64,000 bases of DNA from Undaria pinnatifida (lineage: Eukaryota; Sar; Phaeophyceae; Laminariales; Alariaceae), in NCBI GenBank assembly GCA_012845835.1, contig JABAKD010000035.1, positions 124,001 to 188,000 of the forward strand, read 5' to 3'. Shown here in pieces: positions 1 to 11,124 of the stretch. The notes under the pieces are model-generated. The model was not told the DNA's origin. It searched no databases and saw only the letters and a list, made by a program, of their open reading frames with translations. The first letter of the stretch is position 1, and every line of letters starts with the position of its first letter. Made by a program: the position numbers and the translations under genes.

Positions 1-149
1 GGGGAGGAGGCGCAGGCGGGGCAGCTCAATCTGTGCGTGGAAACTATACATTATTTTAAGGGGATAAATGTGACGGTTTTGGAAAGAATGCACCAGTTTA
101 TCGTGCATATTCTGTAAGTCGTACAACCAGTGAGTAGAGGGCGGAGTGT

Positions 150-245
150 TCGAGGGGGTGGGGGTGGGGTGGGGGGGAGGGGTGAGGGGGGGAGGAGGTT
201 GGGGGTGGGGGAGGGGGCGGGGAGGTGGGGGGAGGGGGGGGGGCT
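150..245 (+). repeat. G-rich low-complexity tract (possible G-quadruplex)
   Basis: About 95 bp of nearly uninterrupted G runs separated by single T or A. Four or more G-runs of at least three occur many times, so a quadruplex is possible on the plus strand; the minus strand reads as a proline-rich frame that is most likely an artefact of the composition. Confidence 0.7.
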
Positions 246-539
246 TTAGGTCGCATAGATGTAGGGGTTTGCCATACGCTTATAATAGGACCTTTCCCAT
301 TAAGTGAAAAAAACACCTACATAGTATATTACAAATACCAACAGCGCGACATGCAAAGATTAATATTGACCCTAAATTCGTCGAACTCACAGCTGGCGTC
401 CTTAAAATAATTCTGTAAAATATAGCACCAAAAAGAAATATATATATAGAGAGAGAGGAGCACTTTCATTGTTCGCTTGTCAGAGTAGTGTCGCACGAAG
501 AGGGGGCACGGGGAGACAGTACCGTATGCTACACAAAAT

Positions 540-1500
540 AACACACGCCGGGTATAACATTTTTGCGATTGGAAAAAGTAACACCGAGGGTAATATCCTG
601 TTGGCGGGGGGTGTTATCTTATGTAGGCCGGGTGATAACAGGCAGGCCGCCACGGGATGATAAATTAAGGGGTGTGATAACGCTGCGGGCCGCCCGGTCC
701 TCTAAAGGGAGGTGGTAAACCAAGGGGTGTGATAACGCTGCAGGTCGCCCGGGGATGATCAACCAGGAGGTGGGATATCACTCCCGCACACTTGAAGGGG
801 GTGTGGTAATGAGGGTGTGTGATAAAAGGGGTGTGTGATAACCCTTGCTTGCGGATGATTGTTGCTGCCTGCAACAATTACCGGTACCTGCTGCTGCAGC
901 ACTTGCAGGGGTGTGATAACATCGCTTCACCATATAGCGCTCGTACCGGTATATGCTGCTGCCGGGCACTGGCAGGTGTGTGGTATTGCAGATATGTGAT
1001 GACCACGGGAGGTTGAGCAGGGGTGGTCGCAACCCCCCCGAAACAAAGAAATCGCAGTACCCTGCGGTGGAAGCAGCAGCAACAACACGCGTACCGGTAG
1101 AAGCTTCCTCGTTCCTCGAGCGTTGAAAAAACGAGGTTATCGGTCGAGCCTCTGCGGTGCTGCTGTCTCAGCAGCTGGCTCAGCAGCTGAGGCAATAGCT
1201 GTCGCACCAGCTGCCGAAGGAGATGTCGAAGGAGCGCAAGAAGGGGGAGGCGGGATTCTATCTCTTCGCATCATTTTGTTGGTCTCCATTCCGGGTGGTA
1301 TCCCTCTCACAGCAGAACAGCAGTCGAACAGCAGTGTGTTGATAGTAGAAGAAGCCTCGTGAATACAGGCGTTGCAACCTCGGGGGGGTGTTATCTAATG
1401 AAGCCTCGGTGATAGTTGACCTCCCGGTTGGAGAGCCAAAAAATGCACCACCGGGGGGGGTGTTGTCTTTCGTGGGTTTGTTATCTTTTGTTGCATACAG
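540..1500 (+). repeat. Decayed minisatellite with GGGGTGTGATAAC motif
   Basis: The motif GGGGTGTGATAAC or close variants recurs about ten times, e.g. near 611, 633, 671, 725, 830, 908, 1386 and 1457. Two neighbouring units (from about 665 and 719) share a longer block ending in a CGCCCGG tail and lie about 54 bp apart. Spacing elsewhere is irregular, so the array is old and diverged. Confidence 0.6.
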
Positions 1501-1808
1501 TATATCAAAAAGCTTCAGCCGTAAGCCGTGGTAGCTGCAGACTCAACGTGTCAGTCACAAAGCAGAGGCCTGGAGGAGCCCGTGGTTCAACGAATTAGAG
1601 ACAAAAGGATACCAAGCACGCTACTGGAAGAAAGAAAGTGTGTCAAAAGGCAAAAGGCAAAACAAAAAAAACTACGCGCAAAGAAAAACGGAAAAGTCCA
1701 AATGCAAAGCGATGCAAGGCCAAAACAGCTTGCCTTGGGGAGAGAAGAGCACCGGGGAGGAGCTCGCGCAAGCCCAAGATCGACATGAGTCGTGCCGTCG
1801 ACGCCAAT

Positions 1809-2185
1809 TGTCACAGTATTCCGTGTGGGGATTCATGGTTGGTCGGTGTTGGGAAGCGTGCCCCTCAACGGTTCCGGCGTCTATATTGGCTCTCGATGGG
1901 CTCGCTGGCTAGGCTCAAAGCTTACGCATTATTTCCCTAAATTGAAATGCTAAATGACAGGCATAATAACAGGGCTAGGCAGATTAGGGCAGGTAGTGCA
2001 GAGTAGTGCAGGGTAGTGAGATGAGGAAAGTCCTGGTTGTCCCATCATCGTCACCTACATTATCGCCCATCTATGATGGCCTTGGCGTGAGTGTGACATC
2101 TAATATCACGTGGTTTCACCTCAACCATTACATGGTTTCGCGTCGAATCTATAAACTACCCTTCTACGGAGAGCACTCCATTACA
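1809..2185 (-). mobile_element. 377-bp dispersed element, copy 1 (MITE or solo-LTR-like)
   Basis: The minus strand of this block matches 47859-48194 over its whole length with small indels. Read on the minus strand it begins TGTAATGGAGTGC and ends TGTGACA, so its ends are TG and CA, as in a solo LTR, but no target-site duplication is visible here (CCAAT and TTCAC flank it). There is no coding capacity. The second copy sits inside duplicate D2 and is missing from D1, which shows that the family moves. Confidence 0.6.
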
Positions 2186-2244
2186 TTCACCAGTGGCGGA
2201 ATCGAAGCCTGCCGATGATAGGTTTCCCGTTTTATATTCAAATG

Positions 2245-3700
2245 TGTGTGTTTTTTTTCTACTGTCTGTATTCGAGCCTTGATATGTATCCAATATTATT
2301 TTTTTTGTTTGAGGTTGTTCGTTGCTTCTCTTGTTTTGTTCTGCACGTACCGGGTACCGTCCCAAAGTGAACATATGTTGAAAAAAAATGTTCTAAAATG
2401 TCAGCCCTGTCGATGTACCCATCGTTGCAAGCTGCGTGCGAAGTGAACATATATTATTGTTTCAAAAAAAATATAAACACGTCAGCTGTGAGTTCGATAA
2501 ATTTAGTTTCGATACTCATCTTTGCAAGCTGCGTGATACACGCTCGTTCGTACAGATGTATTATTCTTTGAATATGTATATGACTCCTAATGCGGATATT
2601 GTCATGGTGAACATCGACAGCAAATTATTGTAGTGGCAGCTATTTAATACTACAACACGTACATCTCAGGGTATATAGTGAGTATTGATTATCCGTCAGG
2701 GTTAACAGCAACATGTTAAATGCATGAAGTATTAAAACGATACCAGCGACAATAATAACGGTATTAGCAAAACACGTATACCATCAAAAAAGGTTAACTT
2801 AAAACCTGCAATGAAAACTAATAATATGAAAACGGGCGGTCGGTGTATTGCACAGCTTGCAACGATGATCATCGACTCTAGACTATATTTGTCGAACTCG
2901 CAGCTGATCTTGTTGAATAATTTTACGAAAAACTTTAGCATTTAAAATAGACGTCATGGCAAGGAATAATTTTACGAAAAACATTAGCATTTAACATAGA
3001 TATGATGGCAAGCCAAATAACATTTTATAGAGGTATCATCTTTTAAATGTAAAGACTCCTACAAAAGCAACTGCTTAATACGTATTACATCCCAAGTAGT
3101 ATCTATGCATACTACACAAGGTACTGCTTGCTGTTTGTCGTGGTGCTGCCGCTGCTGCAGCTAGCTGTTGTTGAATTTACGCGCACGTAAGAGTTGTGCG
3201 CGTTGCAGCTGCTACTACCGTGTGTCGATGTTCTACTCTCCTACGGCCTTCCGTTTGTCGTTGGACTGCCGCTTCTGCTGTTTTTGCTCTATTTTAAGTG
3301 TGTGTGTTTTGTTCTCACGTTTGTGTTGGAGCCTCGATGTGTATCCGGTATTCTGTCGCTCCTTTTTTGTTTTTTTGTTTTGCCTTCTTTCGTTTCTTGT
3401 CTATACGTACTGGGTACCGCCCCAAAGTAAACATATTACTTCGTATGCATGTTACATTGGATGCTGCCTGCTGTTTGTCACACTGACAGTGCTGCCGCTG
3501 CCGCAACATGCTCTTTCCTCTTTTTTGTTGAATTTGCACGCTAATACGAGTTGTGCGGCGTTGCTGCTGTTACCAGTTACTATATGTATGTATGCTGTAT
3601 GTCTACGATTTGCCGTGTATTTGTCGTTGGACTGCCGCCACTGCTGCTTGCTGTTGTTGTAAATACATGTATAAATATGTTGACCATGTCGCCTCAGCGA
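2245..3700 (+). repeat. Dispersed repeat family, several partial units
   Basis: A T-rich block leading into a GGTACCG(C/T)CCCAAAGT core followed by AACATAT occurs at 2245-2385 and again at 3299-3440. A CTG-rich block with GTTGTTGAATTT and an (A)GAGTTGTGCG core occurs at 3125-3240 and again at 3464-3560, with TTTGTCGTTGGACTGCCGC following both. A third diverged copy of the combined unit lies at 4785-5060. Hydrophobic reading frames here are CTG/TTT-driven translations with no domain. The unit is unclassified. Confidence 0.5.
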
Positions 3701-4013
3701 TCGAGAGGCTCGATTTAGACCAGGTTTTTAGCCGTCTTCGAGATAACACGAGCTCAGGTTCACTTCTCGGCACGCTGTTTCCTGGGCATGCTCCACCTTG
3801 CTCGCCCCTCCCGACTCTGCCGAGGGTGGCCTCGGCCGTTCTCGCTTCGTGTCGTGACAGCCCCTGAAAATCGTGTATTTTGCCAAATTTATGTCGTGTA
3901 ATGTCCAGTGCGTATGTATGCATAGTTGTACGTGTAATGACACAAAATGGTGTCCCAGTAGTAAGAGTACAGCAGTAGATTGAAAGGTAGCCCCGTGCGA
4001 TTGTTAATCGTTA

Positions 4014-4733
4014 GGCCATTTCATACACAGTCGGATTCCGCCGGTCGAAAACGGCCGTTTTTGGCTGGACTTTTTTTCGACTGGGTTCTTCTGGTCATTC
4101 TTCTTATCGTCAGTCGAGTCGATTTTATAGGTATTGTGCTCTTCCCAGAAGCGGTTGGTGTGAGGGAGTACTGCCGTACAGCCGTATGGCAGTCGAAAAT
4201 TGGTCGGCAGCTCTGTGTTTCGCGCGTTCTGGGCGGGCAACGCGTGCTCGCGCTCGATGAACCCTCGTCCCAGCGAGTTGGTGGCTTTGGGTTGTAGCGG
4301 CAAGCTACGTTTGTGGAGTTGCACTCAGCCGAGAGCCGATAAAGTTACAGCAGGCGTAGCCGTTGTTGGCAAAACGCGATCGATACCGCGCGCTGCTGCC
4401 GTCGTTTGATACACGCTGCTGGCGAGCGGAGCTAGAAAGGCGCCACCCTGACTTGCGGCGAGTAGCAACCGCAGTGATAGTCCAGCCAGCGTCAGCGCCT
4501 TGTATGATACTGTGCTGTGTGGTACCTGGTGTGGGTGTGTAGTGTGTGGGCGTGTGGGTTTGTGTTTGGTGGTGGCATGAGGGATGCGATGGGTTCACAA
4601 AACACGTATAAAACTCAGTCGAAAACAGTGGAGCAGAAAAAGCTCGTTTTCGACTGTGTAAGAAACCCCGTTTTGGGCTTCAGTCGAAAAAGGCCGCTTT
4701 CGACTGACAAATTTGACTGTGAGAGAAATGGTC
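4014..4733 (+). mobile_element. PIF/Harbinger-like MITE, copy 1
   Basis: The element starts GGCCATTTCATACACAGTC and ends in an imperfect inverse of this (GACTGTGAGAGAAATGGTC). It is flanked on both sides by TTA (4011-4013 and 4734-4736), the 3-bp target preference typical of PIF/Harbinger transposons. Internally the motif AGTCGAAAA and its complement TTTTCGACT recur many times, especially near the ends, resembling subterminal transposase-binding repeats. No transposase is encoded, so it would need to be moved in trans. A second copy in the opposite orientation is at 29893-30697. Confidence 0.75.
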
Positions 4734-4784
4734 TTAGCCGCGAGTCGCGGTGAATTCACTTTATTTCAAAAGTTAGCTTATCTG

Positions 4785-5060
4785 TTTTCTTCCTTTTGGG
4801 TTCGAGATTCGGTGTGTACATTATCCGATCCTCTTTTGCCTTTTTTTTTATTTTCCCTGTTACTTATTTTCTAAAGAACAAAACTTGTTTTACCGGCTCA
4901 AGGCAAAGTGAAAATATCATCGTATGCATGTTGTCGTACTGGAAATGAAGCTTGCGTTGTCGAACTGCCACAGCTGCGCTCCTGCTGTTGTTGAAATTGG
5001 CACGTACATAATAGTTGTAGGGGGGCTGCTGCTACTGCTGCTGTTGTTGTTCGCCGTCGT
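4785..5060 (+). repeat. Third copy of the 2.2-3.7 kb dispersed repeat
   Basis: It shares the order of T-rich block, AAAGTGAAAATATCATCGTATGCATG-type junction (compare 3420-3455) and CTG-rich block with a TGTTGTTGAAATT core. It is more diverged than the first two copies. Nothing else is recognisable between it and the LTR at 5213. Confidence 0.45.
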
Positions 5061-5212
5061 GGGCCGGGTGACGCAATTGATTGCTGCGGTTTATTGCACC
5101 TGATTCCAGTGTATATTTTTCTTTGTTCTAACACGATTTATTGTCCTCCTTGGGATTGCTGTCGCATGTACAGCTTCGGTTTACCAAAATTCTATACTCG
5201 TAACAGATGTCA

Positions 5213-5490
5213 TGTTCGTTAGCTCCAAGCGGGGCAGGTTTCAAGTCATTGTATTACGTCTCCCAACCACAGGGTAGAGGCGAGTCAAGCAGAGAACTCC
5301 TGCGTGAGTCCTCTGAGAAGAGAACTCGTGCGTAAGACCTCCGAGGAGAGTGAGCTCCCGAGCGAGAGCGCACAGCAGTATACCATCAAGAACGCCAACC
5401 AGGTATTACTAGGCACCCAATAATAGTCTAGAAGCCCGAACCGGCACGAAACTGATACGAAACTGTCATACTGAAAATCCAAAATCAACA
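5213..5490. repeat. Left LTR of the non-autonomous element
   Basis: 278-bp repeat with TG..CA ends, preceded by the TSD copy TGTCA at 5208-5212. It includes a run of related sub-repeats around GAGAACTC(C/G)TGCGT(G/A)AG. Confidence 0.9.
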
Positions 5491-5674
5491 CCCTCCCGGA
5501 TTCTTTACAAGACAGTGACGAATCAACAGTTGACTCAATTCTATCACCTAAAACAACAAAACGTGGCAAGAGGAAACTCATCCCCATGAGCGAAAACCTC
5601 TCCCATACTTCCACTTGCAACCATTGTAATCATAAGAAGAGATTACAACAGTCGCGCCATCAGGGCAAAATCTA

Positions 5675-6112
5675 ATGCGAGAGATAAAATGCCAGAGATC
5701 GCAAGGTCACCCGGTGTCCCCTACTACCGCCATAGATACACATATCATATCGGTAAAACAATATAGCATAAATGCTTGTCCGCAAACACAGAAATTATCT
5801 GACGCGAAAAAGCCTACGCCCTCCCCGATACAAAGAGTATCTGACCATCTACAAGCCACCCCGTTTTTCATTGCAAAACAAATGCTAAACAACTTGCTTG
5901 TGAAAAAATCAAATTCTCAAAATATATCATCCTTCAAATTCCCAAACAAGATTGCAACCACTCATCAAGTTCGGAAAATCAACATCGGTAATCCAATGAC
6001 TAGTTGTGACTTTGCACCCTCTCTCTCATTTGACACCAGTATGTCCTGTACTGTACGGTCACAAGGACGCCCCATTCCATCTCATCAACACACGCAGGCA
6101 ACCACGAAGTAG
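5675..6112 (+). CDS. Hypothetical ORF inside the non-autonomous element
   Basis: A 145-codon open frame in the interior of the 5213-8298 element. The product would be basic, rich in Ser, Thr, Gln and Asn, with no motif of gag, zinc knuckle, protease or integrase and no signal peptide or membrane segment. It is the longest frame in the interior and could be a relic of a gag leader or a chance frame. There is no second copy in the window to test conservation. Confidence 0.2.
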   Translation: MREIKCQRSQGHPVSPTTAIDTHIISVKQYSINACPQTQKLSDAKKPTPSPIQRVSDHLQATPFFIAKQMLNNLLVKKSNSQNISSFKFPNKIATTHQVRKINIGNPMTSCDFAPSLSFDTSMSCTVRSQGRPIPSHQHTQATTK

Positions 6113-6577
6113 ATATACCAGCAAAACCTATTATTTATCAATGTAACCAATCCTCGCCAACAAGCGTAATTACCCAAAATATTGGTCATTCACAAACCAT
6201 CATAAAACCGAAAATACTTTCTATTTGGCTTTTGTTTGCCATATATCCAAATCATCGAAAAAAGAAACAATTAAAATGTCGCCACTGTCGATACGAACAG
6301 CTCAAGCTATCTCAGCTACGCAAAGTATTCGACCATCGCAAAAACATTTCGTGTTTCACTCCTCGTCTGCGAACAAGCGTTCGCAATGATACAGTTGGTA
6401 AAACAACCCATCAATCATGAATATGCCCACTTCTATTTTGCAATCAGTCAGACGACTACTGCCAAAACAAAAGATACCCGCAAAATTCAATACAATCAGC
6501 GCCACCATCAATACCATACACCAGCGGTACAGCTCTCAATTTGGTGCACCTACGTACCCTTTTCTCCACATCGTTAT

Positions 6578-6835
6578 TGTATGTATATCAGTTCCACCAG
6601 TTTCCTTCTGGTCTCGTCTACGCCAGAAAAACACTACGTACAAGTTTTTCGGATTTACAAAGACTGTTTGATTTGAACATAAAAAACACACTTTCAAATT
6701 TACCAGGCGTTATCGTAATGTACATCAGCTCCACCAGTTCCCTTCTGGTCCTGCCTATAAAAAAAAAACACTACAAGTTTTTCGGGTCTACAAAGGCTGT
6801 TTGATTTGAACATGAAAAACACTTCAAAACTACCT
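6578..6835 (+). repeat. 137-bp tandem duplication
   Basis: Two adjacent units start around ATATCAGTTCCACCAG and ACATCAGCTCCACCAG (offset 137 bp) and both run through a CTGTTTGATTTGAACAT core. The second unit has a longer A run. It is non-coding and lies in the interior of the LARD-like element. Confidence 0.75.
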
Positions 6836-6839
6836 GGCG

Positions 6840-8020
6840 AAAAGAGCTACGTGTACCATCCAGAACGAATCTTAGATGATACTATCTGCGGGTCTCCACT
6901 CTAACCGCGAACAAACCGCCTATTATTTAACGGGTCTTCACTCTTGCCGCAAATCGTCATATTCGACCAAAAACAATGCTTCGGTCGAAAAGTGAATCCA
7001 TCGTGAAAATAAATTCACCACTTTGACCAGACCTGTACCCCTCCCCCGCCCCGCGATGTTGCCGAACCATGAAGCTCCGGCTGGCGAAATAATGAACCGA
7101 TCTGCTCCCTCCACGACCTCTCCTGCTGCTGCTGCTGTTGCTGCTGCATATCATGGAGCGCGTGCGGCCATGCCGCTCGACTTTTTGCCAGGACGAAACC
7201 CCATCGTTATTTGGTACTGCTGCAGACAGCCGACGATTACCCCACGTCCTTTCCTACCACTGTTACCAGCAGCAGGAAGCACGCGGCTATTGTGCCGCGC
7301 GACTTCGCCCTACCAAATCACTCACCATGGTAGGGTGCACACGGCTGGCGGCCATGCGACTTCTCGCGGAAAAATGCAGATAACCCCATACCTGCTGCCT
7401 CCACAACCAACCTTCTGAAGTAGAGGGCGCACGGCAAATATAAAACAAAATAAATGCCGCGCGGCTAAAGTTCCCCCGCTCGCAACACACGGCGAGGGCA
7501 CCTACGGCTGTACTTCCGCCATAGGGCTTTTAGCTGCTGCTGTAAACCCCCCTGTCCGCTGTATACGGTGGGGGTGTCCTTGTTTACGCTATTACCATGG
7601 ACGTAAGCTGCTGCTACTCCCTGCCTACGGTCATGCTCCACCGTAGAGCTTTAGCTACTACTGCTGTACGTAGTCTACAGCAGCAGTGGCTTCTCCCTGA
7701 AAACGACGTCTCCACAAAAACATCACCTCCAGGTCCGAAGACAACTCGCCTATCAAGATGCCCTCCCTCTTCCACCATCGAAGAATTCCGACGATGGCAG
7801 TACAGCATCTCTCCCTGCCATACCAGCGGTGGCTCTCTCCTTCTTCCCACCGGACTCCTCCTTGCGCCTTGCTGCTCGTCTCCGCTGATCTCGAAAAAGG
7901 TTGGCTCCACAAACATGGCCCTTCCTTCCCCACCAAGCTTCGATGAAAGCACGGCCCTGTTCCGATACTGCTGACCGGTAGACCCCTCATGAGGCTAGAC
8001 CGAATTGGTTCGCTTTAGAG
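6840..8020. other. Interior of the non-autonomous element, no domain seen
   Basis: About 1.2 kb with overlapping short frames on both strands, rich in CTG/CAG-type trinucleotides near 7120-7150 and 7530-7690. None has a recognisable motif. The last bases before the right LTR (CGCTTTAGAG) are only weakly purine-rich. Confidence 0.5.
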
Positions 8021-8298
8021 TGTTCGTTAGCTCCAAGCGGGGCAGGTTTCAAGTCATTGTATTACGTCTCCCAACCACAGGGTAGAGGCAAGTCGAGCAG
8101 AGAACTCATGCGTGAGACCTCTGAGAAGAGAACTCGTGCGTAAGACCTCCGAGAAGAGTGAGCTCCCGAGCGAGAGCGCACAGCAGTATAACATCAAGAA
8201 CGCCAACCAAGTACTACTAGGCACCCAATAATAGCCCAGAAGCCTGAACCGGCACGAAACTGATACGTAACTGTCATACTGAAAATCCAAAATCAACA
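8021..8298. repeat. Right LTR of the non-autonomous element
   Basis: 278-bp copy of 5213-5490, ending AATCAACA and followed at once by the TSD copy TGTCA (8299-8303). Confidence 0.9.
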
Positions 8299-8332
8299 TG
8301 TCATGCATCCTCGAAAATTACGGGCATTCGCG

Positions 8333-8851
8333 TGTTCCTGATAGCGGCCGTGTGTATCGACTGAGTTGCGGTAGAACATCTGATTGGATTGTTTGAATAG
8401 CGGAACAGTCGATGTGAGGTTGCCGAGCTAGCACATAGGAGTACTCTTTGTGGTTCTGCGGTAGTTCGGTAGATTGTACACACCTAAGGGTTATACATTG
8501 GACCGTAGGAGTATGTATAGTGCATCGGACAACTGTCAGATAGAATACTCCCGTATTGTTGCTAGAGGTCGGACCTAAGGGTTATACATTGGACCATAGG
8601 AGTATGTATAGTACATCGGACAATTGTCAGGTAGAATACTCCTGTGTTGTTGCTAGAGGTCGGATTAGCGGCTTAGTGCCGTAATCGGTACGTTGCGTTG
8701 GTCCGATTATGTACATCTTTCCGAAGTGGCGTGGGAGCTCGTAGCCTTTGTTCTCGCCCCACTCGTTCACTCCACTTCCCGATCTGTCTCTCCAGACCAA
8801 GGTATCATTAATACAATATCTCTTTCTCCAGAAGTCATGGATTTACCAATA
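8333..8851 (+). repeat. 5' LTR of Copia-1, with 91-bp internal duplication
   Basis: It begins TGTTCCTGATAGCGG and ends in TTTACCAATA. It is 519 bp long, 91 bp longer than the 3' LTR, because the block starting ACCTAAGGGTTATACATTGG at 8482 is repeated at 8573. Without the duplication the two LTRs are both 428 bp. Confidence 0.85.
8482..8663 (+). repeat. 91-bp tandem duplication within one LTR
   Basis: Two copies (8482-8572, 8573-8663) each run from ACCTAAGGGTTATACATTGG to TTGCTAGAGGTCGGA with a few substitutions. The 3' LTR carries a single copy, so the duplication arose after insertion or was not propagated. Confidence 0.9.
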
Positions 8852-8939
8852 CGCTATAGTGCATCAGTCGGCTGCTGCTTCGCCCCACTGGACTTGCTCG
8901 ACTGGTCTGTCGAGGAAGGCTTGATCACCCTGCCTCATC

Positions 8940-10268
8940 ATGGCTGAACTGGGGAACGAGAATCCTGCGGGCAACCCATCTCAGGATGGATCGCAGGAGG
9001 TTGGTGAGAGGACGGGTTCCTTAGAGACACAGTTGTCCGAGCTTGCGACTCTATTGTCATCTCAACAAGATCTACTTAAGTCGCTCGTTGAGATGCAGCA
9101 AGGAAAGGATGTGGAGTCCTCTGGTTCTGAGCGTGTTGCACCTAGAGACACCGGACTAGAGGCTGGTGCGCACCAATCGGGTCCACCGCCGGGGCCGCGG
9201 GAGGTATGGGCGGCGATGCCCAAGGCTTTGGCGTGTCCAGCATGCGGGTTGGGAGCAGGAGTGTTAGCTCAGGCTTGAACCCCAATGTATCTGCTGAAAA
9301 TCGTTCCCCTGTTCCTGCAGTAAACGTTGGGTTGATTCACGGGATTGTCGGTAGGGCTGCTGTAGGTAGCCAGTCCGCTGTTCCGCCCGCTCCTTCTCTG
9401 TCGAGTGAGTGGTGGGAAAACGTCGCCAGCGTAAACACACTGATTCCTGGGGCTGACATTACTGACACAGGGGAGAAGTTGGGTAGGGGTCCTTTTAAAG
9501 TTCATAAAGCTCTTGGTTTTGACGGTAGCGACGTGTCGTACCCCTCATGGTCGCAGAACGTTTTGCTGAGTGCCCGACACAACAACCTGTATGAGGCGTT
9601 TGTTTCCGAGATTGAGATTCCGATTGCAGACATTGTTTTTGACTTGACCCCCTGGATAGAGAAGGGTTTCAATGTGGGTGTGATTCGCCAGGCGGAGATA
9701 GCTTGGTGGTTTCTGTTCGACTGCTCGCAAGAAGGATAGTTTGAAAACCATGGCTAGACACGCTGGTTAACCCAGCAAGGCGTTTCGTGTGCTAAAGAAT
9801 CATTTTCTGCCGTTGAGCCAGAGTCAGATTCGTGTGCAGGAGGAGAAACTGAAGTCACTGCGCATGCGTTCGAACGACAATTTCGCAACCTTCTTTGCAT
9901 CTATGAGAAAGACGCTTTGTGTTTTGCAAATGCTTGAAGTCAAGAAACATGACAGGAAGGTGTGCAATCTGATGCTTGAAGAGCTATCGAAAGAGTACAA
10001 GACTTTGCATGAGGCTTTTGTGGTGTTCTGTCCGAATGACCCATCGTTCATCAAGACTAAAGTGCGTGGTCATTACCTAGACTTGCAGGCACAGAGTGGT
10101 TCGAAGAAGCACGGTAGTGTTGCTTTAGTGTCTAGGGCTGAGAGGAAGAGTAGCAAGAAGCACAACAACAAGCCGACGTCTAACTCTGAGTCTGATTCGT
10201 CGAAGAAAATATTTTTCAGGTGAAGTGTCTCAAGTGTGGGGAGAAGGGTCATTTGAGGAAGAACTGCC
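8940..10268 (+). pseudogene. gag: Copia-1 gag (nucleocapsid) with zinc knuckle, frameshifted
   Basis: The ATG at 8940 opens 89 bp after the LTR. The first frame (8940-9278) is a Glu/Gln/Ser-rich leader predicted to be helical (SLETQLSELATLLSSQQDLL). The reading then continues in another frame (9206-9739) with a Copia gag motif around GFDGSDVSYPSWSQNVLLSA, in a third (9789-10223) with a basic, serine-rich tail, and in a fourth that carries a CCHC zinc knuckle CLKCGEKGHLRKNC at 10226-10267 (C-x2-C-x4-H-x4-C). Gag would package element RNA into virus-like particles. At least three frame changes make the copy a pseudogene. Confidence 0.88.
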
Positions 10269-11116
10269 TGGCCCGCATCATCGTTCTGCCCACACAGACT
10301 GGGAAATCCGAGGCCGACGAGGATGAGAGCGTCGAGAAGTCTGATGTTTCTCATTTGGAGTGTCTGCTAGCATGCCAGAATGATGTGATTGTGCAGGCAT
10401 GTGAAGAGTTGGGCACTATGATGTATGATGTTTCTTGTTTCAAGTGTCTGCTAACATCACTAGTTGATCTGATATTAAGCGCTGTCAACAAGGATATGAT
10501 TATGAACGCTGTTAACAAGTCTAAGTATTTCGAGGATTGGTATGCAGACACGGGCACTGCTTTTCACATGACAGATTATCTTGCTTGCATGACGGATTTG
10601 AAGCCTTGCCAGAAGAACGTTAACGGGATTGGTGGCGTGTCTTGTGAGGGTGGAATTCTCTGGAACACTGGAGTTGGTGTTTGTGACTGCTGACAGCAAA
10701 TTTCCAGTAGAGATGAAAAACGTGTTGTACTTCCCCAACTTGGGATACAACCTCTTTTCTTCGAGCGCAGAGTTTGATGGCGAGTCATGGAATGTTCTTG
10801 GTGGTCCTGATGGTGTTAGAGTGCTCTTCAAGGACAAGTCACTTTTCAGAACTTCGATGGCATGCTGATTGCGACTGCGTATCATCTAGGAGAAGACTCT
10901 TTTGGTACGGTGTTGGCTGCCCTCACTTCTTCAAACCCCAAGCATAAAACCACGATGGATGTGAACGAGTTCCACAACATTTATGCTCATTCGCTCGAGG
11001 GATTGCTTCGAACTACTGCAAAGCGACCAGGTACCGAGTTGGTTGGTGACATGCATGCTTGTACGGAATGTTCAATGTCAAAGGCTATTAGGAAAGGAAT
11101 TTCTCATGAAACTTAA
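10269..11116 (+). pseudogene. pol: Copia-1 protease and GAG-pre-integrase region
   Basis: An aspartic protease active-site motif reads WYADTGTAFHMT (Asp-Thr-Gly at 10547-10555); Copia proteases cleave the polyprotein. The frame shifts around 10630 and again at 10862. The 10862-11116 segment carries the H-x4-H (HNIYAH) and C-x2-C (CTEC) residues of the GAG-pre-integrase zinc domain. Order and spacing match Ty1/Copia Pol. Stops at 10691 and 10866 in the successive frames make it non-functional. Confidence 0.85.
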
Positions 11117-11124
11117 CGTAGATC

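Larger units (their letters stand above)
1..1808. other. Repeat-derived region, no gene recognised
   Basis: This stretch holds a G-rich tract (150-245), a decayed minisatellite (540-1500) and about 300 bp of lysine-rich low-complexity translation (about 1620-1720). The short reading frames here have no recognisable domain and overlap on several frames, as expected by chance in repeats. A copy of the dispersed CAGCTG-centred motif also found near 2.5, 2.9, 29.6 and 48.8 kb lies at about 381-415. Confidence 0.5.
5213..8298. mobile_element. Complete non-autonomous LTR retroelement (LARD/TRIM type)
   Basis: Two direct repeats of exactly 278 bp (5213-5490 and 8021-8298) begin TGTTCG and end AATCAACA, and the whole unit is flanked by perfect 5-bp duplications TGTCA (5208-5212 and 8299-8303). 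By eye the LTRs differ at 12 of 278 positions (about 96% identity). The 2.5-kb interior has no recognisable gag, protease, reverse transcriptase or integrase, so the element depends on another element's proteins. No canonical TGG primer-binding site follows the left LTR. Orientation is therefore not certain, although the Copia element immediately downstream is on the plus strand. Confidence 0.9.

Noticed and set aside
3168-3662. 164-codon Cys/Leu/Phe-rich frame as a membrane protein
   Set aside because: It spans two partial copies of a dispersed CTG- and T-rich repeat; the hydrophobicity comes from T-rich DNA.
8852-8880. Primer-binding site of Copia-1
   Set aside because: No TGG-starting tRNA complement directly follows the LTR; a weak TGCATCAG resemblance to an initiator-Met site is not enough.
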